Numbered from the stretch's first letter, positions 39,264 to 47,989 are shown. The stretch: DNA of 64,000 bases from Alistipes onderdonkii (GCF_025145285.1 NZ_CP102251.1:372001-436000); one strand, 5' to 3'. Translations and numbers: made by a program. Notes: a model not told the origin generated them from the sequence alone.

Positions 39264-39370
39264 TTTCTGCAAAGAAACAGCGAGCTGTACCTTTGTATGC
39301 CGAAAAGTTTTTCGGCATACGAAAGGTGCTCGCTCTGCGAGGCCGGGTGGCGTTCCCGAGTCACGCCACT
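39264..39370 (+). other. Probable origin of transfer (oriT)
   Basis: Directly before the mobilization genes: a 54-bp inverted repeat (39280-39333, outer GCGAG/CTCGC, inner TGCCGAAAAG/TTTTTCGGCA) and a second hairpin GTGGCGT/ACGCCAC (39347-39369). The remainder of the 38929-39385 gap shows no credible gene. Typical position and structure for relaxase substrates; the nick site cannot be read off. Confidence 0.55.
39288..39295 (+). promoter_or_regulatory. -7 box inside the oriT repeat
   Basis: TACCTTTG lies within the left arm of the long inverted repeat, so relaxosome binding could control mob expression. Confidence 0.5.
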
Positions 39371-39385
39371 TAAACTACCAGACTG

Positions 39386-39805
39386 ATGACAACCACAAAA
39401 AAGAGGATCGGACGCCCGACAACGACAGATCCCAGAATCCACAGGTATAATTTCAAACTCACCACGGAAGAGAATATCCGCTTTAAGCAGATGCTTTGTA
39501 AGGCGGGATTGGAGCATAACCGCAGCCGATTTATCGTAAAACGCATCTTCGGCGAGGAGTTCGTTGTCGTTAAACGCGACCCTTCGAAAGTGCAGTTTAT
39601 TGCCCGTCTGAATGACTTTTATTTCCAATTTCAAAAGCTCGGGAACAACTATAACCAGATTGTAAAAGCCATCAACGCGCACTTTTCTAACGTTGCTATC
39701 CCGCATCAGATCGCTATGCTGGAGCAGCGAACCCGCGAGTTGAAGGCCCTGAGCATCGAGATTCTGAACCTCACAAAACAGGCTAAGGAATGGTTGCGAA
39801 TATAA
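39386..39805 (+). CDS. Mobilization accessory protein (MobA/MobC-like)
   Basis: 139 aa, basic. N-terminal IGRPTTTDPRIHRYNFKLTT then EENIRFKQMLCKAGLEHNRS is the ribbon-helix-helix-like segment of relaxosome proteins; LGNNYNQIVKAINAHF is the conserved middle block of this family. Expected to bind oriT and load the relaxase. Overlaps the relaxase gene by 16 bp. Confidence 0.85.
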   Translation: MTTTKKRIGRPTTTDPRIHRYNFKLTTEENIRFKQMLCKAGLEHNRSRFIVKRIFGEEFVVVKRDPSKVQFIARLNDFYFQFQKLGNNYNQIVKAINAHFSNVAIPHQIAMLEQRTRELKALSIEILNLTKQAKEWLRI

Positions 39806-41016
39806 GATCGGGCTCCTCGCCCGGTGGAGCGTTATACTACAATAAGGAGAAAGTGGATAAGGATGAAGCCGAGGTGCTGCTTTGGCAGAAGATGCTCGAA
39901 CCATACGATAAATGCGGACGCCTTGATATTGACGTCTGCATGGAGAGCTTCATGCCGTACCTCGAAGCCAACCGCAGGACTACGAACACGGTTTTCCATG
40001 CCTCGCTGAACCCTTCACCGGAGGACAGGCTGACAGACGAACAGCTCCGGAAAATCGCCTGTGAGTACATGGAACGCATGGGTTACGGCGAACAGCCTTA
40101 TATCGTTTTCAAGCACAAGGACATTTCCAGAGAGCATCTCCATATCGTGTCGCTGCGCGTCGATGAGCAGGGCCGCAAACTCCCGCATGATTTCGAGGCC
40201 CGACGTTCGATGGAGATATTGCGTGATCTGGAGTGTAAATACGGCCTGCAGCCGAGTGTCAAGGGGCAGGAACTGACGGACAGGGAGGGCCTGCGGAAAG
40301 TGAATTATCCCGAGGGGAATGTCAAGCAACGGATCTCGTCCGTCGTCCGGTCGTGCCTGCGAAATTACAAATGCTCGTCCTACGGAGAGTTTCGCACGCT
40401 GCTGGAACGCTTCAATATTTCGGTCGAAGAACGTACGGGAACTATCGACGGCAGAAATTATGCGGGGATTATCTACGGTGCCCTGACCGACGACGGATAT
40501 GGAATCGGCACGCCGTTCAAATCGAGCAAAATAGGGAAAGATGTAGGTTATAAAGCCCTTCAAAGGTATTATGAAAACTCGAAAATAAAACTGAAAAAAG
40601 AAGGCACACTCGACCAGCTGCGGCAAACGGTCAAAGATGCTATGAGTCCGAACAATACACGGGACGAGTTTCGGCAGTTGCTCAAAGCGGAGAACATCGA
40701 CGCGATCTTTCGCATCAACCCGGTCGGCAGAATCTATGGCGTGACTTTCATTGACCATAACAAAGGTATCGTTGCCAACGGGTCGGTATTGGGCAAAGAG
40801 TTTTCGGCGAATGTCTTCAACGAATTGTATCCGGCTCCGAAAGAGGTGCGGCAGGTTGCAGAACGACAAGCGGAACAGAAACACGAAGAGCAAAACCATG
40901 CCGCCAATCCTATTTCTGGCATTGTCGATACGGTATTGGATTTGGCCGACACGCGGGCTTATGAAGAACAGCAACGGCTGATACAACGGCGAAAAAAACG
41001 GAGATCACATAAGTAA
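39790..41016 (+). CDS. Relaxase (MobA/VirD2-type nuclease)
   Basis: 408 aa. Nicks oriT and stays covalently bound to the 5' end. GGALYYNKEKV at the start, FHASLNPSPEDRL, and the metal-binding histidine block IVFKHKDISREHLHIVSLRV are typical of Bacteroides MobB relaxases. The C-terminal part is helical and basic (RRKKRRSHK end). Start codon overlaps the accessory gene. Confidence 0.92.
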   Translation: MVANIRSGSSPGGALYYNKEKVDKDEAEVLLWQKMLEPYDKCGRLDIDVCMESFMPYLEANRRTTNTVFHASLNPSPEDRLTDEQLRKIACEYMERMGYGEQPYIVFKHKDISREHLHIVSLRVDEQGRKLPHDFEARRSMEILRDLECKYGLQPSVKGQELTDREGLRKVNYPEGNVKQRISSVVRSCLRNYKCSSYGEFRTLLERFNISVEERTGTIDGRNYAGIIYGALTDDGYGIGTPFKSSKIGKDVGYKALQRYYENSKIKLKKEGTLDQLRQTVKDAMSPNNTRDEFRQLLKAENIDAIFRINPVGRIYGVTFIDHNKGIVANGSVLGKEFSANVFNELYPAPKEVRQVAERQAEQKHEEQNHAANPISGIVDTVLDLADTRAYEEQQRLIQRRKKRRSHK

Positions 41017-41041
41017 GGGATATAGATGTATTAAAAATTAT

Positions 41042-41182
41042 ATGATATGTTCACAGGGTTGCATCATTCATTTTAATCACGGCATGCCTCACATTACGGG
41101 ATATATGATGTCGAGCATCAGATATGAAGGGCGTATTTTCAATGTCAATGTCGAATCCTTCGAAAGGAAGAGGATTGATTGA
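41042..41182 (+). CDS. Possible small protein of 46 residues
   Basis: ATG at 41042 to TGA at 41180: begins MICSQGCIIHFNHGMPHITG and ends ESFERKRID. Lies 25 bp after the relaxase on the same strand, so it could be the last gene of the mob transcript. No family recognised; may be chance. Otherwise the 41017-41390 gap holds only the next promoter. Confidence 0.3.
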   Translation: MICSQGCIIHFNHGMPHITGYMMSSIRYEGRIFNVNVESFERKRID

Positions 41183-41261
41183 CGCAGTTGTTTTCGTTAT
41201 GTGGAAGTCGCTATAATAATGTCAAACAGGAGCCATAAAGTCCGGCTTTTTATTTAAATAG

Positions 41262-41291
41262 TTTGTTTCTTATCCAAAATTCTTATCTTTG
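41262..41291 (+). promoter_or_regulatory. Promoter of the cargo lipoprotein gene
   Basis: TTTG (41262-41265), 18 bp, TATCTTTG (41284-41291); 99 bp before the ATG. Confidence 0.65.
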
Positions 41292-41390
41292 TAAATGAAT
41301 ACCTTATATTTCAGACGATATGCGCAAGGATGCTGTGCCGAAATAAAAATCGGGAACGCTATTTGATCGTCAAACTGAAAAACCAAAGCT

Positions 41391-41864
41391 ATGAAAAAGA
41401 TCATTTGTCTTATCGCAATGGCTCTGTTTACCGTGACGGGTTGTACGTCCGTGGAGATGAATCAAACAAAGACTGATACCCCAGATGATAATACGCAGGG
41501 AAACGCTACTACTTTGTCCTGCGCCGATTATACGCTGAATCCTCTTTGGAACTGGGCTGAAACGCCCGCCAATCAACTGATCGTGATTCGCAGCCAAGCG
41601 GAACTGGCGGATTTTATATTTCCCAACGACAAATTGCCCGAAGATATAGACTTCGAAAAGAACACGCTCCTTTTGGTTGCAGGACAGGCCACAAACGGAA
41701 TCGAAAGCGTCAAAAAAAACTTTGTAAAGGCGGATGCTCAATATATATATTCCGTAACTTTTCTGCTGAACGACACCACCGAAGCCCCGAAATGGCGTGT
41801 AGCGCAGTTGGTTCCGTTTGTTCCGAGCGAAGCGAAAATATCGCTCGATCTGGAGATTAATTAG
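41391..41864 (+). CDS. Lipoprotein of unknown function (PrcB-like segment)
   Basis: 157 aa. Signal MKKIICLIAMALFTVTGC with lipobox VTGC. The mature part contains IVIRSQAELADFIFPND, EDIDFEKNTLLLVAGQATNG and a strand-rich end, which recalls the PrcB-type protease-associated fold; this likeness is by eye and weak. Only plus-strand gene of the cargo. Its last 8 bp overlap the convergent methyltransferase gene. Confidence 0.8.
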   Translation: MKKIICLIAMALFTVTGCTSVEMNQTKTDTPDDNTQGNATTLSCADYTLNPLWNWAETPANQLIVIRSQAELADFIFPNDKLPEDIDFEKNTLLLVAGQATNGIESVKKNFVKADAQYIYSVTFLLNDTTEAPKWRVAQLVPFVPSEAKISLDLEIN

Positions 41865-42672
41865 CCTCCTCCTGCTTTGCCAGCAGATAGTAGCAGGTCG
41901 TCGTGAAAAAATTTCTCACATAAGGTATTTTCCCGATAACTGGAGATAGTATGCGCGGTTTCAATCCGAATTTCACTTGATAATTCGGGTTTATGAAATA
42001 TAGCCGCTGATTCACTATACGTAATCCCGTTGCCGTTACTAATTTATGGAAACCCTCGATAGTGATGCGCGTATCCCGAATTTCAAAAAAACATTTCACA
42101 GTACTTTCCTTTTCGCCGCATGCCCTGAACACGAAACGGAAAAGAGATCGGGGCAACAGGTGGATGTAAGGACAATTGGCGATAATCCGGTTCTTCGCCA
42201 TTTGCTGATGTCCCCCGAACGGCATTTGCCATGCGGGGAATCCCAGATACAAAAGGCCGTCAGCTTTCAAAAAGGATTTTAAATGCAACATCAACCGCTC
42301 TTTTTCGGGAATATGCTCCAACGCATCGTGCAGGATAATCAGGTCGTAAGGTTGTGTGTCGCTGTAATCGAAAATGTCCGAACAGATAAACGTCCCTTTC
42401 AACCCCCTTTCGGCGAAAAGTGTCTTTGCGGTTTCGATTGACGGTTTATGAATATCTATTCCTGTTACCGTGGCCCCCTTTGCCGCAAAAATGGAAAGAA
42501 TGCCGCCAAAGCCGCAACCGACCTCCATTACCCGGCAGTTACGGCCGAATTTCAAGGATGTGTGCTGTTCAATGTAAGGGAGATAATAGTTCCGGCAGGA
42601 AGTTGCTGTTTCTTCAAAGTAGGCGGAACGATCCTGATGGCGTGTTTGCATGGTGGAAATTTGAAAAAACAA
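41857..42672 (-). CDS. Class I SAM-dependent methyltransferase
   Basis: 271 aa. Rossmann motif I VMEVGCGFGGILSIFAAKGA, motif II TGIDIHKPSIETAK, then DLIILHDALEHIPEKERL. This is the Methyltransf_11/UbiE-like type acting on small molecules; substrate unknown. The C-terminal 100 residues are extra and basic. A start at 42651 (MQTRHQDRSAYFEE) is an alternative. AT-rich coding, as the rest of the cargo. Confidence 0.85.
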   Translation of the reverse strand: MFFQISTMQTRHQDRSAYFEETATSCRNYYLPYIEQHTSLKFGRNCRVMEVGCGFGGILSIFAAKGATVTGIDIHKPSIETAKTLFAERGLKGTFICSDIFDYSDTQPYDLIILHDALEHIPEKERLMLHLKSFLKADGLLYLGFPAWQMPFGGHQQMAKNRIIANCPYIHLLPRSLFRFVFRACGEKESTVKCFFEIRDTRITIEGFHKLVTATGLRIVNQRLYFINPNYQVKFGLKPRILSPVIGKIPYVRNFFTTTCYYLLAKQEEAN

Positions 42673-42709
42673 AGGCGGAGAATCCGATTCTCCGCCTTAT
42701 CGGTAAAAA

Positions 42710-44512
42710 TTACTGTAAGGAAAGTTCTAATGACGAAGTGAGTTCGACGGTAAAAGGTTGTGTGATAATAATGCTCTTGGCGTTGGTAAACGTCAGCTTG
42801 GCATTATTCTTAACGGTTACGTTCGTCGCGGAAATCTCATCACCCGAAATAACAGTATCGGTTGTTACCGTCTTGTCGTTGAAATAGACGGTAGAACCTG
42901 TGTTTTTTGCCTTTATAACAGCGGCGTAAGCATCTACCAAACCATAGCCCATTTGGTTGTTCCAAGTTCCGTTGGTGTGGCCCGATTGGGTCGTATAGGA
43001 ATAGTTGCCACACTTTTTAGCCGTACTTTCGATAATATCCGCAACCTGCTTTTGCGTCAAATCCGGATTTACGGAAAGAACCAATGCGGCAACCCCTGCG
43101 ACAAGCGGACAAGCAAACGAAGTCCCGCTAATGGCGGATGAATAACCGCTATTAGTGGTGGTTGTAATAACATCCTCACCCGGTGCAACAACATCCAGAG
43201 CAGAACCATAATTGCTGAACGATGCCCGCATACCGCTGCTGCTGATTGCACCCACCGCTATAACTTCGGGATTACAATTTGCCGGATAACCAACGGTCGA
43301 TTGATAATCATTGCCTGATGCAAACACAACGACGCACCCCTTTCCCGAACGTCCGTTTCTCAACGCATTGGAAATAGCATCGTCAATGACTTGGTATTTG
43401 ACCGAAGAACCCCATGAATTCGAAATAACGGCAGCGCCATTATTGCAGGCAAAATTGATTGCATCGGCCCTTTTCTGCCGACTGTCGGGATTTCCCATAA
43501 GCGTATTACTTATAGACATCAGTTTGCAGTTAGGAGCTATTGAAGCGATGCCGATTCCATTATTGGTTTTAGCACTGATAAATCCAGAACAATTAGTCCC
43601 ATGAGTGCCATAAACCTTGCTCGGACGAGTTCCGGTTTCACTGTCGTAGCTGATTGTGTGGACATTCAAATCGGGGTGATCTAACTGTATTCCATGATCG
43701 ACAACAGCGACAATAATGTTTTCAGATCCTAAACTTTCTGCCCGCGCGTTTTCGAAGTTAATGTCTACTCCAGCGGTCGCCGTGTTTTTCAAATGCCACT
43801 GCGAACTGTAAAGCGGATCGTTTACCACGGCATATAAGTCATCGTCACACATCAAATCCGGCTGACAAGCCTCGAAAAGCCCGGTTTCATAAAATATGTT
43901 AGCCATGTCCAACGCATTGCCTGCGGATTCATTGGTGCAGGAAAGCGTGTACCAGTCACGCATATATCCGTTTCTGCCGAGTATCGTCACTTTGTTTTCT
44001 TCGGCGAACTGTTGGAGAGTACGCAAATCTTTTATAGATTTCACTTTTACATAAAATAGATGGCTCAATCCCGCTTCTTTTCCGTCGGGTAACGTGAAAT
44101 AGGGGGCAGAATAAATTATAGCTGATGATTTCGCTGCGTTTAAATCATTTGTGGAAATCGTAGCCCAACTATAATCCTCCGCAGGCAAAGAGTTGTTTTC
44201 GTCGATTGGCTCCAAATGAGATGAAAGAACAACTTTCTGCATAGAAGTTTCCGCCTTGCTTGTGCCCGGTGCGGACGCTGTAAAGAGCGATGATAAACTA
44301 TTGGCATCCGATGTTTTAAAAAGGATGAACTGTTTATCATTTTTCGGGGTCAGGTAAATTTTCTCTCCGTTATACCAATAATAGGTTCCAGTTACACCCG
44401 CGGCCCTCGTTTGCGGAGAACCCTCGTTCAGTTCTTCCGGCGACTTCTGGCAACTGGTGAATACTATTATCGACAGAAAGAAAATACCGATTATATTCAG
44501 TATTCTTTTCAT
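42710..44512 (-). CDS. Subtilisin-like (S8) serine protease lipoprotein
   Basis: 600 aa. Signal MKRILNIIGIFFLSIIVFTS then Cys with QKSPEEL, so lipid-anchored at the cell envelope. A prodomain-like N-terminal half (to about 250) precedes the catalytic domain: Asp in AVVDHGIQLDHPDL (about 272), His in YGTHGTNCSG (about 303), oxyanion Asn in VISNSWGSS, Ser in GTSFACPLVAGV (about 466). The last 60 residues form a small strand-rich tail with repeated Thr/Ile/Val. All catalytic residues are present. Lies 17 bp before the S74 gene's stop, likely same transcript. Confidence 0.92.
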   Translation of the reverse strand: MKRILNIIGIFFLSIIVFTSCQKSPEELNEGSPQTRAAGVTGTYYWYNGEKIYLTPKNDKQFILFKTSDANSLSSLFTASAPGTSKAETSMQKVVLSSHLEPIDENNSLPAEDYSWATISTNDLNAAKSSAIIYSAPYFTLPDGKEAGLSHLFYVKVKSIKDLRTLQQFAEENKVTILGRNGYMRDWYTLSCTNESAGNALDMANIFYETGLFEACQPDLMCDDDLYAVVNDPLYSSQWHLKNTATAGVDINFENARAESLGSENIIVAVVDHGIQLDHPDLNVHTISYDSETGTRPSKVYGTHGTNCSGFISAKTNNGIGIASIAPNCKLMSISNTLMGNPDSRQKRADAINFACNNGAAVISNSWGSSVKYQVIDDAISNALRNGRSGKGCVVVFASGNDYQSTVGYPANCNPEVIAVGAISSSGMRASFSNYGSALDVVAPGEDVITTTTNSGYSSAISGTSFACPLVAGVAALVLSVNPDLTQKQVADIIESTAKKCGNYSYTTQSGHTNGTWNNQMGYGLVDAYAAVIKAKNTGSTVYFNDKTVTTDTVISGDEISATNVTVKNNAKLTFTNAKSIIITQPFTVELTSSLELSLQ

Positions 44513-44528
44513 AATAATTGGCGTTTAA

Positions 44529-45194
44529 TTATTTTCCGGATTTGAGCGCTTCGATTTCTGCTTTCAGAGTTTCGATCTGGCTGTTAAGCTCCTGAATCGA
44601 CTTGGTAAGCAGAGGAATCAATGCGCTGTAATTTACGACACGGTGGCCCTCGCAATCCACGGCCACGATGTCGGGAAGTACCTGCTCGATCTCCTGGGCA
44701 ATGAATCCCATTTCTTTGGGATTGGAAACGCCCGTCGAACGTCGGCTGGTCTTGAAATAATGCGCCTTATCGGCCCATTCGAACGACACGGGACGCAGTT
44801 GCGTGAGGGTTGCCGTTGCGCTGCCTAACGACTGGATATTTGTTTTCGACGCAGCGTCGGAGTTCGTATAGACGTTGCGGGCGTACAGGTCGATGAAACC
44901 GCCGTTCTCCGTATCGTAGAGTACGAGTTTGTCGGAGTTGCTGGAAACGCGCGAATCTGCGGGGCCGAGGTCGAATTTAATCATTCGATTCCCGAATTTC
45001 CAGCAATGCGCCCAGCCCTCCCAGTTGGTCATATATCCGTTGTAACGCTCCATAGCGTTATAAACCAAATAGCCGTTCTGATACTTTAATTGCGCATGGC
45101 TATTAAATGCGATGAAACACAATACGATTAATGCTAATACTTTTTTTATGGCCTTGAAATTTAAGTTGGTAGTGATTTTTGTGTGAGCAAACAA
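44529..45194 (-). CDS. Exported tail-fibre-type protein with S74 chaperone domain
   Basis: 221 aa. Signal peptide (about 15-35, VLALIVLCFIAFNSHA), a short middle section (YLVYNAMERYNGYMTNWEGW), then the intramolecular chaperone of endosialidase (S74): LRPVSFEWADKAHYF, EMGFIAQEIEQVLPDIV, VVNYSALIPLLTKSIQELNS and a C-terminal coiled coil. Such domains fold trimeric fibres and then cut themselves off. Here the fibre part is very short; upstream of the protease in the same direction. Confidence 0.85.
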   Translation of the reverse strand: MFAHTKITTNLNFKAIKKVLALIVLCFIAFNSHAQLKYQNGYLVYNAMERYNGYMTNWEGWAHCWKFGNRMIKFDLGPADSRVSSNSDKLVLYDTENGGFIDLYARNVYTNSDAASKTNIQSLGSATATLTQLRPVSFEWADKAHYFKTSRRSTGVSNPKEMGFIAQEIEQVLPDIVAVDCEGHRVVNYSALIPLLTKSIQELNSQIETLKAEIEALKSGK

Positions 45195-45303
45195 AGACGT
45201 TACTCACAGAGAGTTTTGGTTTAGTGGATTAGCTGTCAGACAAAAAGTTAGTTGCTGCTTCTGTCATCTATTCGTTTCCCCTTTCTTTGTCCTACATTCT
45301 ATG

Positions 45304-45687
45304 TCATTCGATAAAAAAATCGCCTGCGAAAACATTTTTGTCTATTGACAGTTCAATCGTGTAAAATCCCGGTTCCAGTTCGGGGATTGGAATGATACTT
45401 TTTCCATTGAAAAGGTCGAAACGTTCACATGCAACCGTGCCAAAGTTGCCGGAAATTATCAACTGCCCCGTCTTGCTCTCTGCGCCCGATGCAATGACCT
45501 CTACTATACTCATAGAACTATCATAGAATACGAGCGGGATATTTTCCGATAGGCAGACGGGGCCGCCGCCGACTTTTACCTGTTTGACAATAACTGCCGT
45601 CTTGCCGCCGCCATAGACCGAATAAATACCTGCGAATAGCATAAACAAACCGACAATTACAGACATTGCGGGAGAGAACTTTTTCAT
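45304..45687 (-). CDS. DUF3244-like exported protein
   Basis: 127 aa from MKKFSPAMSVIVGLFMLFAG; the open frame goes back to 45828 but this start gives a proper signal peptide. Mature part is a small beta sandwich-like sequence (LVFYDSSMSIVEVIASGAES, IISGNFGTVACERFD, ELEPGFYTIELSIDK) resembling the DUF3244 proteins found beside proteases in Bacteroides. Function unknown. Confidence 0.75.
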   Translation of the reverse strand: MKKFSPAMSVIVGLFMLFAGIYSVYGGGKTAVIVKQVKVGGGPVCLSENIPLVFYDSSMSIVEVIASGAESKTGQLIISGNFGTVACERFDLFNGKSIIPIPELEPGFYTIELSIDKNVFAGDFFIE

Positions 45688-45828
45688 AGGCTTAAATTTG
45701 AAAGTGAGTATGAGATATTCGTACATTTCAAAAGTAGAGCGATTGTTTCCGAAAACCAAGAAATCAGAGCCTCTAAAATTTTTCAACCGCAAAGTGATTT
45801 CGACTGAAAAACAAACAGTTACGCACAC

Positions 45829-45867
45829 AAAAAAGCCCGAAAATTTTTCAGTTTTCGGGCTTTGCTT
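45829..45867. terminator. Bidirectional terminator in the cargo
   Basis: AAAAGCCCGAAAA / TTTTCGGGCTTT around TTTTTCAG, between the regulator gene and the DUF3244-like gene. Confidence 0.75.
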
Positions 45868-45948
45868 TAACGCATTTTAAATCAGCACATTAGCGGTAAA
45901 TCTTTGATTTAAACAAGTCTGATTGCTAAAGTATTAGTTCTCTGGTAT

Positions 45949-47577
45949 TTACGAAATAATATTGAGAATCGCATTTTTTGTTGTGATACTCGAAGCCATT
46001 ATTTTCTTTTTCAAATGGAACTTCCGCATGTATATTGTTTTTAGCGTTTCATTGGTAATGACGCTTATTTGTTGCGGTGAAAATCCGGCATAGAGCAGGC
46101 AAAGCAATTCCACGAAACATGGCTTGATTTTCGGATATTCGGACTTGAAATTAGAAATCACATTATCGTATTGTTGATTCAGGGTATTCTCTAAATCCGA
46201 CATTATCGTTTTATCCAAAATCTTTTCGGATAAAATGCCTTTGACTTTCTTGGTAAGAGCCGGGGAATTTTCAAACTCATAATAGGTCTTTGCAAGTTCT
46301 TTCAGGACTTGAAAGCGCGTATTAAGCAGTTCACTAATTTTTGCGGCATCGGGTATTTGCAATTTGGTCTTATTCAGTTCTTCAATCAGCGTCAGATATT
46401 CCTCAATTCTTTGTTTCTGCATCTTATTTCTGCGGCGGAAGATATAAATAATGCCGCAGATCGCTATGACTGATACCAAAGCGATAATATAAATTACATT
46501 TTGTCTTACGCTGGAGCGGTAGCGTTCAAATTCCAAACGCTCGTTTTTATATCGCAGTTCGGTTTCTGCCGCAGAATTATTCATATAGCTTAAATGTATC
46601 GAATCACATAAAGCAAGACACTCCTTTTGCATCGAGTAGGCCGCTCGGTAATCTGCATTCATCGTATAGGTTTCGGCAAGGAGAATTTTAGCTGCCGCAT
46701 CGTTTTCGCGCGGCCCACCAATATTGGCTGAAATCGCTGCGTTCAAATAATATTCGGCGCTGTCCGGTTTATTGATACGCAAATAATATTCTCCCAAAAC
46801 ACAGTAATCATTCGGCGATAAATCATCCGACAACTGGAGAAAACGGCCTACATAATCGTTGGTTTCGTTGGTTACGCCTTTGTTCGAAAGAATCCCGATT
46901 AAACAACGCAGGCAGTACACCTGAAAATCCTTATACCCGAATTGTTCGGATAGATTCAATGCTTCTCGATAATCCCGGAGCGCGTTGTCGTCTTCGTTCT
47001 CCATGTAGTAAACAGCGGCAATGGCAATTTTAGCGCTGACTTGGTGTTTGGTTTTATTTGCAGCCTGATAGTTTTCGTAGGCTTCTTGATAATAAAACAA
47101 AGCCCTTTGATAATTATTCTGCTTCAAATTCAATTCTCCTAACACGAAGTTACATACTCCGATTAGGTAAGGATCATCTATTATATCCCGATACTCCAAC
47201 GCTTTAAGATATGATTCGGTTGCTTTCTGATAATTATTTGTGCTGTATTCCATGCGCCCCAGACAATACCAAGAAAGGAACTTTTGTCGGTTCGTGCCTT
47301 TGCGCATGAAATAGTTTACTGCAGGACGGAGCATCGAATCGGTATCTATGGTTTGTCCTGTTTTATCCAACGCCAGCGAATAAAGCAGCCCATAATGTGC
47401 TTTAGTCGATTTTTTGCGAATACTGCCGGGGACGATAGCTTGCAAGGAGTGTAACGCACTGTCTGGGTAATCGTTAATTATTTCCTGCGTGCGTTCTAGT
47501 TCTTCGGCTATGTATTTGCTCTCGGAACATGAACACAAGCATAGAAAAAAGGCGCAAACATAAATAAATCGTTTCAT
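45949..47577 (-). CDS. TPR lipoprotein regulator with membrane helix and C-terminal HTH
   Basis: 542 aa. Signal-like start MKRFIYVCAFFLCLCSCSES with a lipobox, five or more TPR units (about 85-330, FLSWYCLGRMEYSTNNYQKA and similar), a membrane helix (about 360-380, YIIALVSVIAICGIIYIF), a coiled coil, and a C-terminal LuxR-type helix-turn-helix (LLCLLYAGFSPQQISVITNE). This one-protein sensor plan is frequent in Bacteroides, where it is thought to bind DNA from the membrane. Same strand and upstream of the DUF3244, S74 and protease genes, so the probable regulator of the cargo. Confidence 0.85.
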   Translation of the reverse strand: MKRFIYVCAFFLCLCSCSESKYIAEELERTQEIINDYPDSALHSLQAIVPGSIRKKSTKAHYGLLYSLALDKTGQTIDTDSMLRPAVNYFMRKGTNRQKFLSWYCLGRMEYSTNNYQKATESYLKALEYRDIIDDPYLIGVCNFVLGELNLKQNNYQRALFYYQEAYENYQAANKTKHQVSAKIAIAAVYYMENEDDNALRDYREALNLSEQFGYKDFQVYCLRCLIGILSNKGVTNETNDYVGRFLQLSDDLSPNDYCVLGEYYLRINKPDSAEYYLNAAISANIGGPRENDAAAKILLAETYTMNADYRAAYSMQKECLALCDSIHLSYMNNSAAETELRYKNERLEFERYRSSVRQNVIYIIALVSVIAICGIIYIFRRRNKMQKQRIEEYLTLIEELNKTKLQIPDAAKISELLNTRFQVLKELAKTYYEFENSPALTKKVKGILSEKILDKTIMSDLENTLNQQYDNVISNFKSEYPKIKPCFVELLCLLYAGFSPQQISVITNETLKTIYMRKFHLKKKIMASSITTKNAILNIIS

Positions 47578-47955
47578 AAACAGCCCAAATAATTATTATC
47601 CAATATACGAAAAAATACCGACTTAACTGGTATTTGACAAAATTAACGTGGCATATATATTGAAGGTTCTGGAAGAGGCATAAATTCGCAAGAACCTATA
47701 CTTTACGTGAGGCCCTTTCTTCTTGCTTTTGAACTTAAATCATAAAGAGGTGAATCTTAGAATGTTTTCGATGCATTGTTTGATTTGCCAATTCCAAAAA
47801 TTTTTCGTATCTTGCAGTAGGTTATTTGAAATGCGGTATTTGAGCGCAAGAAGCTGAAAATAAACCGTTGCCTTTTCGTTACCTATTATCCCTATACAAA
47901 AATGTAACGACCCGATAAATCAAGTCGTTACATCACTTTAATCCCACACTATTTC
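47578..47955. other. AT-rich non-coding right end of the island
   Basis: No gene seen on either strand. Contains the upstream region of the regulator gene and the terminator at 47898-47932; the imperfect word GTAGGTTATTTGAAATGC (47816) resembles GTAGGTAATCGAATATGC near the left edge (36672). Confidence 0.5.
47898..47932 (-). terminator. Terminator now serving rpsU, supplied by the island
   Basis: Minus strand TGTAACGAC-N12-GTCGTTACA followed by TTTTT. Confidence 0.75.
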
Positions 47956-47963
47956 AGCCGGGG
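47956..47963 (+). repeat. Right island boundary repeat (candidate attR core)
   Basis: AGCCGGGG, identical to 36660-36667; 27 bp after the rpsU stop. Confidence 0.6.
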
Positions 47964-47989
47964 CATATGGATACGGGTACCAACGGGGA

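Larger units (their letters stand above)
36660..47963 (+). mobile_element. Integrative and mobilizable island inserted into the rpsU terminator
   Basis: About 11.3 kb. It starts with a tyrosine integrase, then a DUF3408 protein, a probable oriT and two mobilization genes, followed by AT-rich cargo on the minus strand, and carries no transfer apparatus of its own, so it would need a helper conjugative element. Boundaries are inferred from the 8-bp direct repeats AGCCGGGG at 36660-36667 and 47956-47963, the shift to AT-rich sequence just inside both, and the rebuilt rpsU terminator when the flanks are joined. Confidence 0.75.

Noticed and set aside
36672..47833. The imperfect 18-bp word pair (36672 and 47816) as att sites
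   Set aside because: Only about 13 of 18 bases match, while the 8-bp AGCCGGGG pair is exact and rebuilds a terminator.
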